From assembly GCF_014696065.1 (NCBI RefSeq), contig NZ_JACJPL010000018.1:62001-126000 (forward strand): DNA of 64,000 nucleotides, written 5' to 3'. Shown in pieces: positions 44,626 through 51,613 of this stretch. The position numbers and the translations under genes were made by a program. This DNA is from Leptolyngbya sp. FACHB-261. GTDB taxonomy: Bacteria; Cyanobacteriota; Cyanobacteriia; FACHB-261. The first letter of the stretch is position 1. The number at the start of each line of letters is the position of its first letter. A model generated the notes under the pieces. The model was given only the letters and a program-made list of their open reading frames with translations. It made no database searches and was not told the DNA's origin.

Positions 44626-45282
44626 TTATGGACAAAGCCGCGCCATGATACTAGCGTGGTCTAGCCCTTCTCCCAAGAACGCTTCTACTGGAGCTAGCCT
44701 TTCTTTGAGGCCCACTACAAAGTGGTTAGTGGGAGCGCCGATCGACTCACAACTCGTCTGTACACAGTGCAAGCTGCGACCTGTGAGCTGTGAGAAGAAG
44801 GAACTCAAAATACCTGCTTCCAGCGCACAGGACATTCGGGTACTGTTCTGCATCTGCTCAGCGAAGGGCGAGCCCGTAGTCGTCAGAACCAAGAAACCTC
44901 GCTGCTCGTAGCTGCGTTCGAAGTCCAGCTTGCCCCAGCCATGGGCCACCCAGCATTCCCGCAGACATTGCAAGAACAGAGCCATCTCCATTTCGTTGAG
45001 GCTCACGCCATAGTAGTCACTCACTTCCTCAGAAAAACGAGCGAAGAAGTTTTTGCCCCACCAGCGCCCACAATTAAAGAGCACTAGACGAGAAGCCTGC
45101 CCTGTTTCCCGCTCCAAGCCCACGTAAATCGAGCGGACCAGAGTTTCAGGTAGGGCTAGCAGCCGGTCTCCTCGGCGATTTTCGAGAATGCCCAGCTCCA
45201 AATCGCCTCGAATATAGCTAGCAGGAGCGAAATAGTTGCCCGGAGCCCGGTTGTCCTTTAGTAAATCAGCGACGGAAATCAT
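44626..45282 (-). CDS. V4R-domain protein (Slr0144-like)
   Basis: A 218-residue protein with a C-terminal V4R (4-vinyl reductase) domain, a small-molecule-binding fold. ILENRRGDRLLALPETLVRS is near residue 32; VLFNCGRWWGKNFFARFSEE near residue 68 is the conserved helix. TSCESIGAPTNHFVVGLKER near residue 180 is the Cys-containing V4R core. In Synechocystis the V4R proteins Slr0144 and Slr0147 of the PAP operon are linked to photosystem II assembly or stability. The start at ATG 45282 has GAGG upstream and lies 11 bases after the stop of the preceding gene. Ligand (bilin, chlorophyll precursor or other) is unknown. Confidence 0.82.
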   Translation of the reverse strand: MISVADLLKDNRAPGNYFAPASYIRGDLELGILENRRGDRLLALPETLVRSIYVGLERETGQASRLVLFNCGRWWGKNFFARFSEEVSDYYGVSLNEMEMALFLQCLRECWVAHGWGKLDFERSYEQRGFLVLTTTGSPFAEQMQNSTRMSCALEAGILSSFFSQLTGRSLHCVQTSCESIGAPTNHFVVGLKERLAPVEAFLGEGLDHASIMARLCP

Positions 45283-45293
45283 AGTAGAAAACC

Positions 45294-45761
45294 TCAACAG
45301 GGTTGGGCAACAACAGCAGCTTGGGCAATCGCAATATAGGGACGGAGCAGCTCCCATTGGGGAACTGAGAGTTCCTGTTTCAAACCCTGGTTGAGCAAAC
45401 GGTAAAGAGCTTCATTGATAGCTTGCAACTCAAAAGCTCGATTAATCTCTTCCAACCAGTGCAGCAGACGTTCCCTGAGAAAGGTTTCATCATTGAGCAG
45501 CATGGCCATCGCACAATACCGCAATGACACCAGTAAGTTTTTAATCCCTCGCTCCAAATCTTCAACCTCGGCGCTAGGCAGGCTTACCTGAATCTGATCC
45601 GCAACCTGCTGCACCATATCCAGCTCACGATCGCGCAAACGCTTGTAGGCTTCAATTCGCTCAGGCAAAGAGCCGACATAGCCCGCGAGGGACTTTAGTT
45701 CCTCAAGCTTGAGGTACCGCCCCTCAGCTTGATCAAAAATCACTTCCAGTTCTGAGTTCAT
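45294..45761 (-). CDS. Phycobiliprotein-fold protein without chromophore cysteine
   Basis: A 155-residue all-helical protein in the phycobiliprotein (globin-like) superfamily. It has the N-terminal helix pair GRYLKLEELKSLAGYVGSLP and the core helix DLERGIKNLLVSLRYCAMAM near residue 68. Then comes LNDETFLRERLLHWLEEINR, which matches the helix pattern of allophycocyanin-like proteins. The site aligned to the bilin-binding cysteine is Gly (ERGIKN), so covalent bilin attachment at the usual place is unlikely. It forms a tandem pair with the next upstream gene, 14 bases away. In Synechocystis, Slr0145/Slr0146 of the PAP operon are relatives. A scaffold or bilin-free partner in PSII assembly is inference. 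Confidence 0.8.
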   Translation of the reverse strand: MNSELEVIFDQAEGRYLKLEELKSLAGYVGSLPERIEAYKRLRDRELDMVQQVADQIQVSLPSAEVEDLERGIKNLLVSLRYCAMAMLLNDETFLRERLLHWLEEINRAFELQAINEALYRLLNQGLKQELSVPQWELLRPYIAIAQAAVVAQPC

Positions 45762-45775
45762 ACTTCTAACGACCT

Positions 45776-46261
45776 TTAGCTAGGGCTACCCAGCATCTCA
45801 TGGGCAATCGATATGTATTGATTAGCTAGACGAGCTGAGTCCGCTGGCAGGGTTTCAGTAATCACTTCTTGCAGCAAACCATAGGCTAGGTTGCAGGTAT
45901 CTTGCTTCTCCAAGGCCCGCATGATCGTCTGGAGCCAGAACAACAGATTCTCTCTTAGATACTCTTCGTCATTGCGCAGCAAAGCCACAGCGCTATAACG
46001 TAACACCTCGGTCATGTCCTGGATGCACTTCTCCCCGGCACCCGCACCGAAGCGAGCATCAAGTTTAGGATCCTGCCGCAAGTAGCGAGCCATGACGCGC
46101 TCGACAATCAGAGACTCCTGCTCTTGGAGCAACTGATGAGTTTGCATCCGCAAGGCAAAAGAGGACAGATAAGCTTCTAGAGACACTAACTCATCGGCAT
46201 TGAGATAGCGACCATCTGCCCCTTGAATCGTGGTCTTAAATTCCTTAGTAAATACAGACAT
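45776..46261 (-). CDS. Phycobiliprotein-fold protein retaining the bilin-site cysteine
   Basis: A 161-residue phycobiliprotein-like protein. QGADGRYLNADELVSLEAYL near residue 13 is the N-terminal helix pair. GEKCIQDMTEVLRYSAVALL near residue 78 keeps the Lys-Cys-x-x-Asp arrangement that in phycocyanin and allophycocyanin holds the bilin-linking Cys84 and the Asp that contacts its pyrrole nitrogens. NDEEYLRENLLFWLQTIMRA follows. It is therefore the member of the tandem pair that could carry a bilin; its paralogue lost the cysteine. The CpcS lyase at 26.6 kb is a candidate enzyme for loading. Same operon direction as its neighbours, 14 and 8 bases apart. Confidence 0.82.
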   Translation of the reverse strand: MSVFTKEFKTTIQGADGRYLNADELVSLEAYLSSFALRMQTHQLLQEQESLIVERVMARYLRQDPKLDARFGAGAGEKCIQDMTEVLRYSAVALLRNDEEYLRENLLFWLQTIMRALEKQDTCNLAYGLLQEVITETLPADSARLANQYISIAHEMLGSPS

Positions 46262-46269
46262 AAGTGCTC

Positions 46270-46620
46270 CTAAAAGCCGTCAGAGAAATCATCAAGTGTG
46301 AAGTCTTCTGCCGACCGGGCCACCGGCAGGTTGGGGGTAGCAGGAATCACCAGAGGCAGTTGAGCAGAAGGTCCTCCCTGCCAGGGAATTGCCTCAAAAA
46401 ACTGACCGACTTTTAGGCGCAGGCTGAGAGGAAGGCCAGAGGTATTGGCCTCTTGAACCAATACCTGCACGGCTGGAGGTCGATCCTCCCAATTAACGCC
46501 CTGCAGGAATACGCCAACTTTCTGGCTTAACCAGGCTGTACTGTTCTGAGGTTTAGAAGAGTCAGAGGCCATGGAGACTTGACGGTGAAACCCGTTTTGA
46601 GACAAGGTTGCTGTGCTCAT
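46270..46620 (-). CDS. Small protein with two KVGxF...W repeats, PAP-like cluster
   Basis: A 116-residue protein without a known domain. A disordered N-terminus leads into LSQKVGVFLQGVNWEDRPPA near residue 31 and a second similar unit RLKVGQFFEAIPWQGGPSA near residue 68: both read K-V-G-x-F-x5-W-x3-P. The tail is proline-rich and ends in an acidic-aromatic stretch (DFTLDDFSDGF). The start ATG at 46620 overlaps the stop of the V4R gene (ATGA), so translation is coupled. Tryptophan-centred repeats suggest a docking site for other cluster proteins. Whether it equals one of the small slr0145/slr0149-type genes could not be decided. Confidence 0.7.
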   Translation of the reverse strand: MSTATLSQNGFHRQVSMASDSSKPQNSTAWLSQKVGVFLQGVNWEDRPPAVQVLVQEANTSGLPLSLRLKVGQFFEAIPWQGGPSAQLPLVIPATPNLPVARSAEDFTLDDFSDGF

Positions 46621-47315
46621 GAGAGCCGCTCTCCATCTCTGAGACGCTTCTCGACGTCACGGGCTGTCGCTCCCTCGTTTTGCCAAAAAGAAACTGCGTC
46701 AATCCGGTCCTGACGTCCAAGTAGAAACTTGCAATAGGTTTCACCCATTGAATAGCACTGAATCTCAATGCAGCTCAGTTGCTTACGAACTAAAGCAGTG
46801 AAGAAGCCAGAGAACAGACCCGCATAGAGATGGCATACAGGTTTGCCAACGTCCCCCAATGTTCGGGCTACGGCTGAGTCGAATAGGCTAATAAACATGA
46901 AGCCTTGCTTACGGTCGCTGACATCAACTTCCCAACGCCCCCAACCTTGGGATGTGAACGGCCACCACCAGGTTTCTAATAAAAACAATAGGTTTGTTTG
47001 CCGCATTGGTCGGTTGAATTCTCGTTCGAACCAAGATTCAAAAAACTCAGCGTCACTACGGCCCCACTCGCAGCCCATCGTGTACATGATGGCGGCAGAG
47101 GCATCTCCTACTTCTTCTTCAAGGCCCTCTAACAAACCGATAATAAAATCTTCACTGGTCAGTAAATTACGGCTACCGTTCCAGTCGGTGATTCGACCAG
47201 CTTCAGGGCTGAACTGGAAGAAGTCTTTGAAACTGTAATGGTTGTGTTTTTTGGGCTTGATGCCGTTAGGACGGTTGGTGGAGCCGCCGTCTAGGCTAGT
47301 GATAATTGCAGTCAC
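46617..47315 (-). CDS. V4R-domain protein (Slr0147-like)
   Basis: A 232-residue protein with a V4R domain. After a basic N-terminal tail, TSEDFIIGLLEGLEEEVGDA near residue 52 begins the fold; AAIMYTMGCEWGRSDAEFFE near residue 73 matches the conserved helix with GxxWG. LYAGLFSGFFTALVRKQLSC near residue 160 then CYSMGETYCKFLLGRQDRID near residue 185 form the cysteine-containing V4R core. The start is GTG at 47315. In Synechocystis the similar Slr0147 is part of the photosystem II assembly (PAP) set. It overlaps the next gene by four bases. V4R domains bind small hydrophobic ligands; the ligand is unknown here. Confidence 0.83.
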   Translation of the reverse strand: MTAIITSLDGGSTNRPNGIKPKKHNHYSFKDFFQFSPEAGRITDWNGSRNLLTSEDFIIGLLEGLEEEVGDASAAIMYTMGCEWGRSDAEFFESWFEREFNRPMRQTNLLFLLETWWWPFTSQGWGRWEVDVSDRKQGFMFISLFDSAVARTLGDVGKPVCHLYAGLFSGFFTALVRKQLSCIEIQCYSMGETYCKFLLGRQDRIDAVSFWQNEGATARDVEKRLRDGERLS

Positions 47316-47582
47316 GGGTTTCCTCTTGTATTACTCACTGGATACTTCGCCAACCGTTAGGTGCAGCAGAGGCAGATGACTGAGAAGCAAAGGCGGGGGC
47401 CAAGGTCGAAGGCTGAGCGAGCATCTGAATCGGTAGACGACTGCTGACTCCAGTTGCTGAGCTTCAATTTCCTGGATTTAATTTGCCACAGCAATCTATT
47501 TTCTTAACTATCCCTATAGGAACGCAAATCTAAAGGCTCCTTAAAAAATCTTAGACATTGGCTTTGGTCAACTAGCCGCTAG

Positions 47583-48065
47583 TTAAGCCTGATGGGTATG
47601 CTGCCAGTGCTCACCAACTCGAAAGTCGGTATTTGCGAGCTGGCTCATCATCGAACGTGTAATGAGCTTGCCAGCTTCCACTAGCACCTGACCTGTAATC
47701 GGGTGCAGTAGATCCTGGTCTGTCCGCCGACCAATCAGGGCTTCGATATCCTGTAAGGAGTTAACATACATGCCTGGCGGCAACTCCAGGATTACACCAT
47801 TGCCAACCACCCGAGATTGGCAGGCCAGTCGAGAATTTTGTTTACAACTAGTAATGACCTCCAGAGTGCGCTGCTCACGACGAGACATTGGTGAGAGGGC
47901 GTCCATACCATTTCTGACGTAAACGTGGCAGGTTGCACAGAGGCCACGCCCCCCACATTCTTTAAGAACATCAAGGTCTTCAGAAATCAGGACCGAGAGT
48001 AGATTGCCATTCGTTGCAACTTCAGTTTCTTGAGCAATGGGCTCAAGCCTCACCAATTTAGACAT
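47583..48065 (-). CDS. 2Fe-2S ferredoxin with C-terminal extension (Slr0148-like)
   Basis: A 160-residue protein. Residues 1 to about 105 are a 2Fe-2S ferredoxin domain with ligand cysteines in VLKECGGRGLCATCHVYVRN (C-x5-C-x2-C, near residues 37, 43 and 46) and the fourth in SRLACQSRVVG near residue 82. The C-x5-C-x2-C spacing is that of adrenodoxin-like ferredoxins, unlike plant-type PetF (C-x4-C-x2-C). A tail of about 50 residues (HPITGQVLVEAGKLITRSMM) follows, with no cysteine. Slr0148 in the Synechocystis PAP operon is a similar ferredoxin. Role: electron transfer or redox sensing during photosystem II assembly, by context. Confidence 0.87.
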   Translation of the reverse strand: MSKLVRLEPIAQETEVATNGNLLSVLISEDLDVLKECGGRGLCATCHVYVRNGMDALSPMSRREQRTLEVITSCKQNSRLACQSRVVGNGVILELPPGMYVNSLQDIEALIGRRTDQDLLHPITGQVLVEAGKLITRSMMSQLANTDFRVGEHWQHTHQA

Positions 48066-48167
48066 GGACGGGTTCCTCTAATATGACGAAGGGTCAAACA
48101 AGAAAGCCTTAGGTTCCAATCTCGAATATTCGTATATAAGCCAGCGTTCCCACTTTGAACCGGGCGA

Positions 48168-49148
48168 TCAATCCCGCTCTTGCCCCAATTTGTCGAGTAG
48201 GATCTGCTTCTGCTGCTCGTTTAGTCCGTCTTGCTCTAGCATCTGGGGAAAGTCGCGTAACACTTGGGCACAACGGCGAATGAAGGATTTCACCCATTGC
48301 CGCACCTGTTGGTGATGAGCAGGCAAAAATCGAGAGGCGTCTCCAGTAAAGGTCATACGGCCTGTGCGGTCGATGTTAAATTGCGTCAGCCAGTCTGAGT
48401 CCGGACGGCTGCTCTTCCAGTAGTTCACGATCACCGCTGTGCCCAAATAACGAGTGGTGAATTTGCTCAGATGGTTTAGAGCGGCAACAACATCCTCCAA
48501 GCTTACGGGCGGTTGATTAGCAGCAGGCACAGTTTTCTCAGGTTCCGGCACTGCCACTGGCGCAGACCAGGTTTGAGGAACGGTTCGGAGCCGGGATGGC
48601 GCTGGCCTAGCGGCTGGATTGGATGTTGGCTTGGGGGATGCCGTTGGGGCTGGCATGGCTATTGAGCTGCCATTTCGCTCCTCTAGCAGAATGGGCAGTG
48701 GCTCATCTAGAGCAGGTTCCGAAACCACTGGGGCTGAGCCCACAACGGGAACTTGATAGCTACGATTGGATTGGACTAAGCTGCCCGCCAAAAGTTTGAA
48801 AGTAGCAATGGCATTTTGGATATCTTCCTGAAAAGTTTTGCGTAGCAGACTAACTACCTGAAGGTAGCTGGGACGAGTCAGGCTATTGTCAGCTAAGACC
48901 AGGAGTACAATGCCGCGTGAGAGCTTGTAGATAAAAACTTGGTGGTTGGCGAATTGAAACTCAAAGGACTCAAATCCTTCTGGAGTTGTCTCCACCACTT
49001 GAAGAATGCCCTGAGCCAGCGCTTCCCGTTGGCGTGAGTTGAGAGCTTGATCCAAACCGTAGAAATAGGGGCGAGCATGGCCATCCATGAGGGCAACCCC
49101 TGCGATTCCTGGTAAATTCAGAAAATCCTGGACAACCTCCCGTTTCAT
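48168..49148 (-). CDS. Roadblock/LC7-like protein with C-terminal helical-beta domain
   Basis: A 326-residue soluble protein, unassigned beyond fold. Residues 1 to about 120 resemble a roadblock/LC7 fold: FLNLPGIAGVALMDGHARPY, QVFIYKLSRGIVLLVLADNS, and the long helix SYLQVVSLLRKTFQEDIQNA. A Pro/Ala-rich linker runs from about 135 to 210. The C-terminal part (about 215 to 326) starts with VSLEDVVAALNHLSKFTTRY and includes WLTQFNIDRTGRMTFTGDAS. It is the first gene of the minus-strand run that leads into the PAP-like cluster, with 102 bases before the ferredoxin gene. Roadblock domains often regulate small GTPases or act as dimer scaffolds; no such partner is seen nearby. Confidence 0.7.
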   Translation of the reverse strand: MKREVVQDFLNLPGIAGVALMDGHARPYFYGLDQALNSRQREALAQGILQVVETTPEGFESFEFQFANHQVFIYKLSRGIVLLVLADNSLTRPSYLQVVSLLRKTFQEDIQNAIATFKLLAGSLVQSNRSYQVPVVGSAPVVSEPALDEPLPILLEERNGSSIAMPAPTASPKPTSNPAARPAPSRLRTVPQTWSAPVAVPEPEKTVPAANQPPVSLEDVVAALNHLSKFTTRYLGTAVIVNYWKSSRPDSDWLTQFNIDRTGRMTFTGDASRFLPAHHQQVRQWVKSFIRRCAQVLRDFPQMLEQDGLNEQQKQILLDKLGQERD

Positions 49149-49494
49149 CTCAAGCTATCTCACAACTAGCTGACAGCAATAAATTCTTAGGCCAAGGGGT
49201 CTTAAGCTGATAGGTTTTTGATAGGAGAGTCTCACCGCAGGGTGTGGATTCAACTACTCACCCAGTGCAAAGCCATCGAAACCCGCGCTAACCATAGACC
49301 AGCCGCACAGCAGGACCCTGTCAGGAGGCAGAATTGATACAAAAGTTAGCGACCTTTCTGTCATTTTTCTGGCCTCCTAAGAACCTTCGGTTACTCTGTG
49401 GTGCCCCCCTTGTGGCCTTTGCTGCAAACCCTTATCAAACGGGTGCTGACGTTTTCGACCGACTACCTGCTATCTTTCTGCCAGGTTGAGCTGT
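49149..49494. other. Divergent promoter region between the roadblock-like gene and rbcR
   Basis: About 345 bases that must carry promoters for both divergent genes. CCTGTCAGGAGGCAG near 49317 and a T/C-rich stretch near 49360 stand out, but no -35/-10 pair or LysR-type T-N11-A palindrome could be set with confidence. No open frame of note. Confidence 0.4.
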
Positions 49495-50529
49495 ATGACC
49501 GACCTTCCTTTTACTTTGGACCAGCTTCGCATTCTCAAGGCCATTGCCAGTGAGGGAAGCTTTAAGCGTGCGGCAGACAGTCTGTATGTCTCCCAACCCG
49601 CCGTGAGCCTCCAGGTGCAGAACCTTGAGCGACAGTTGGACGTGCCGCTGTTCGACCGGGGTGGGCGAAGGGCACAACTGACGGAGGCTGGACATCTGCT
49701 GCTGAGCTACGGTGACCGCATTTTGAGCCTTTGTCAGGAGACTTGCAGAGCGATTGAGGATCTGCAGAACCTGCAAGGCGGCACACTGATCGTAGGGGCT
49801 AGTCAGACTACGGGCACCTATTTGATGCCTCGGCTGATTGGCCAATTTCGACAGAAGTATCCGGAAGTAGGTGTCCAACTCCACGTTCATTCTACCCGGA
49901 GGACCTCCTGGAGCGTAGCTAACGGCCAAGTGGACTTGGCGATCATTGGTGGCGAGGTTCCTCCTGAACTACACGACTCTTTAGAGATTGTTCCCTATGC
50001 GGAAGATGAGTTTGCGCTAATTGTGCCAACCTCTTACACCTTTACTCAAGGTGAGGTTATTTCCCGGGAGGACCTGTACCGGCTGCAGTTTATTGTGCTG
50101 GACTCTCAGTCGACGATTCGCAAAGTCATTGACCAAATCCTTACCCGTAATGGCATTGATACGCGCCGTCTCAGAGTAGAGATGGAACTCAATTCGATCG
50201 AGGCAATTAAGAACGCGGTCCAGTCGGGTCTGGGCGCTGCTTTTGTCTCTGTGACGGCAATTGAAAAAGAACTGCAGCTCGGAGCCCTTCAACAGATTCA
50301 CCTCGATGACATCGTTATCCGGCGAACGCTCTCACTGATCACTAACCCCAATCGCTACCGTTCTAAGGCGGCAGAAGTATTTTCGCGAGAGATCTTGCCT
50401 CAGTTTGCGGGCTTAATCAGTCATCTGGAGACGGTGGCTCCATCCCTGAACGGCAGTCGGGACCATAACAGTAACCTTGGGACTATACCGAATGGTCAAT
50501 CTGGCAATTTGGAGGTTCAACCTACTTAG
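49495..50529 (+). CDS. rbcR: LysR-type regulator RbcR (Ycf30)
   Basis: A 344-residue LysR-type transcription factor. The winged-helix N-terminus reads [20 protein letters not shown] then [20 protein letters not shown], matching cyanobacterial RbcR/Ycf30 almost without change, followed by [20 protein letters not shown]. The effector domain includes [20 protein letters not shown] and [20 protein letters not shown]. RbcR controls the rbcLXS operon and other Calvin-cycle/carbon genes in response to metabolites such as RuBP, 2-phosphoglycolate or NADPH. Starting at ATG 49495 (MTDLPF) fits the family; TTG 49486 is less likely. The C-terminal 35 residues are variable. rbc genes themselves are not in the window. 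Confidence 0.93.
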   Translation: MTDLPFTLDQLRILKAIASEGSFKRAADSLYVSQPAVSLQVQNLERQLDVPLFDRGGRRAQLTEAGHLLLSYGDRILSLCQETCRAIEDLQNLQGGTLIVGASQTTGTYLMPRLIGQFRQKYPEVGVQLHVHSTRRTSWSVANGQVDLAIIGGEVPPELHDSLEIVPYAEDEFALIVPTSYTFTQGEVISREDLYRLQFIVLDSQSTIRKVIDQILTRNGIDTRRLRVEMELNSIEAIKNAVQSGLGAAFVSVTAIEKELQLGALQQIHLDDIVIRRTLSLITNPNRYRSKAAEVFSREILPQFAGLISHLETVAPSLNGSRDHNSNLGTIPNGQSGNLEVQPT

Positions 50530-50632
50530 TCAGCACACCCACCTCCTGAATTCCAAACAGTCCTGCTCAGTCCGGATCTCCTTGCAAGGTAAGATTTAGA
50601 GACTCAAACCGGTGTAGGGGAAGTCTGTCCAG

Positions 50633-51364
50633 GTGGACAAATTGTACGAAGGCAAAGCCAAGATTCTCTATACCACGGACAATCCGGGAGTTTTGCTATC
50701 TCACTTTAAGGACGATGCAACGGCCTTCAATGCGCGAAAGCGGGGCACGATTGTCGGTAAAGGCCAGATTAACTGCTCGGTATCAGCTCATCTATTCAGG
50801 CTTCTAGAAGGTGCAGGAGTCGCGACTCACTTTATTGACCAAACTGCACCAGATGAAATGCAAGTCAAAACTGCGCGGATTTTGCCTTTGGAAGTGGTAG
50901 TGCGCAATATCGCCGCAGGCAGTCTGACCCAAAGGACCGGTTTACAATCTGGCACTGTTCTGAAACATCCGCTCGTAGAATTCTTCTATAAAAATGACGA
51001 GCTAGGTGATCCGCTGGTTACTACAGACCATATTGAGCTGTTGGAGTTAGCGACGCCCAGCCAAATTCAGCAGCTCCGCGAGCTGTCTCTGCGAGTCAAT
51101 TCGCTGCTACAGCGTTTTTTTGAGCAATGTGGCATTACGCTGGTGGATTTCAAATTGGAGTTTGGCATTGATCAAACTCCAGGTTCTAGTGGTGGAATTC
51201 TACTTGCGGATGAAATCAGCCCAGATACCTGTCGGCTTTGGGATAGCAACAGCTCTGACCCCCAAGCTCGGGTTCTGGATAAGGACCGCTTTCGTTTGGA
51301 CCTTGGTGGTATTGAGGGAGCCTATCAAACGGTCATGGAGCGAATTTTGGCCCAGCCTGTTTAG
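50633..51364 (+). CDS. purC: Phosphoribosylaminoimidazole-succinocarboxamide synthase
   Basis: A 243-residue SAICAR synthetase, step seven of purine synthesis: CAIR plus aspartate plus ATP gives SAICAR. Start is GTG at 50633 (MDKLYEGKAKILY). Seen: LYEGKAKILYTTDNPGVLLS, the ATP-binding FKDDATAFNARKRG near residue 26, VRNIAAGSLTQRTGLQSG near residue 88, LVDFKLEFGIDQ near residue 175 and LADEISPDTCRLWD near residue 192, the signature. Normal length, no signal. It is separated from rbcR by 103 bases, same strand. No other purine gene is near, as is common in cyanobacteria. Confidence 0.95.
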   Translation: MDKLYEGKAKILYTTDNPGVLLSHFKDDATAFNARKRGTIVGKGQINCSVSAHLFRLLEGAGVATHFIDQTAPDEMQVKTARILPLEVVVRNIAAGSLTQRTGLQSGTVLKHPLVEFFYKNDELGDPLVTTDHIELLELATPSQIQQLRELSLRVNSLLQRFFEQCGITLVDFKLEFGIDQTPGSSGGILLADEISPDTCRLWDSNSSDPQARVLDKDRFRLDLGGIEGAYQTVMERILAQPV

Positions 51365-51492
51365 ATTCAGATTCTTCAGCCCAAGTCCAATGGCGGAGAG
51401 GGCCTGCCCCGTCAACAAGAGTCCAAAGGGGTGAACTAGAGCCGGCTATGCCCTCGTAAACCGACTCGTTAGTGAAGTCAGGGACTCGTTGA

Positions 51493-51508
51493 ACACCAAT
51501 CTTGGTGT
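51493..51508. promoter_or_regulatory. Palindrome upstream of the Omp85 gene
   Basis: ACACCAA-TC-TTGGTGT, a perfect 7-bp inverted repeat with a two-base centre, between purC and the Omp85 gene. Symmetry suits a dimeric repressor site; no matching regulator is known to me. A TACAAT box at 51558 to 51563 may be the -10 of the downstream promoter. Confidence 0.4.
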
Positions 51509-51613
51509 AAGGCAATCATAATTGATGGCCTTTTATTTAAGCGGTGATTCTGTAAACTACAATGTGACCCGATCTGGGTTGCGTTTGATATGTGGTGTGT
51601 GGATGAGTAGTGT

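Noticed and set aside
47335-47424. 29-codon minus-strand frame rich in Ala/Ser/Pro between the ferredoxin and V4R genes
   Set aside because: No start with a ribosome-binding site. It looks like a protein tail but an in-frame stop lies only about 14 codons before the first ATG, so it is at most a remnant.
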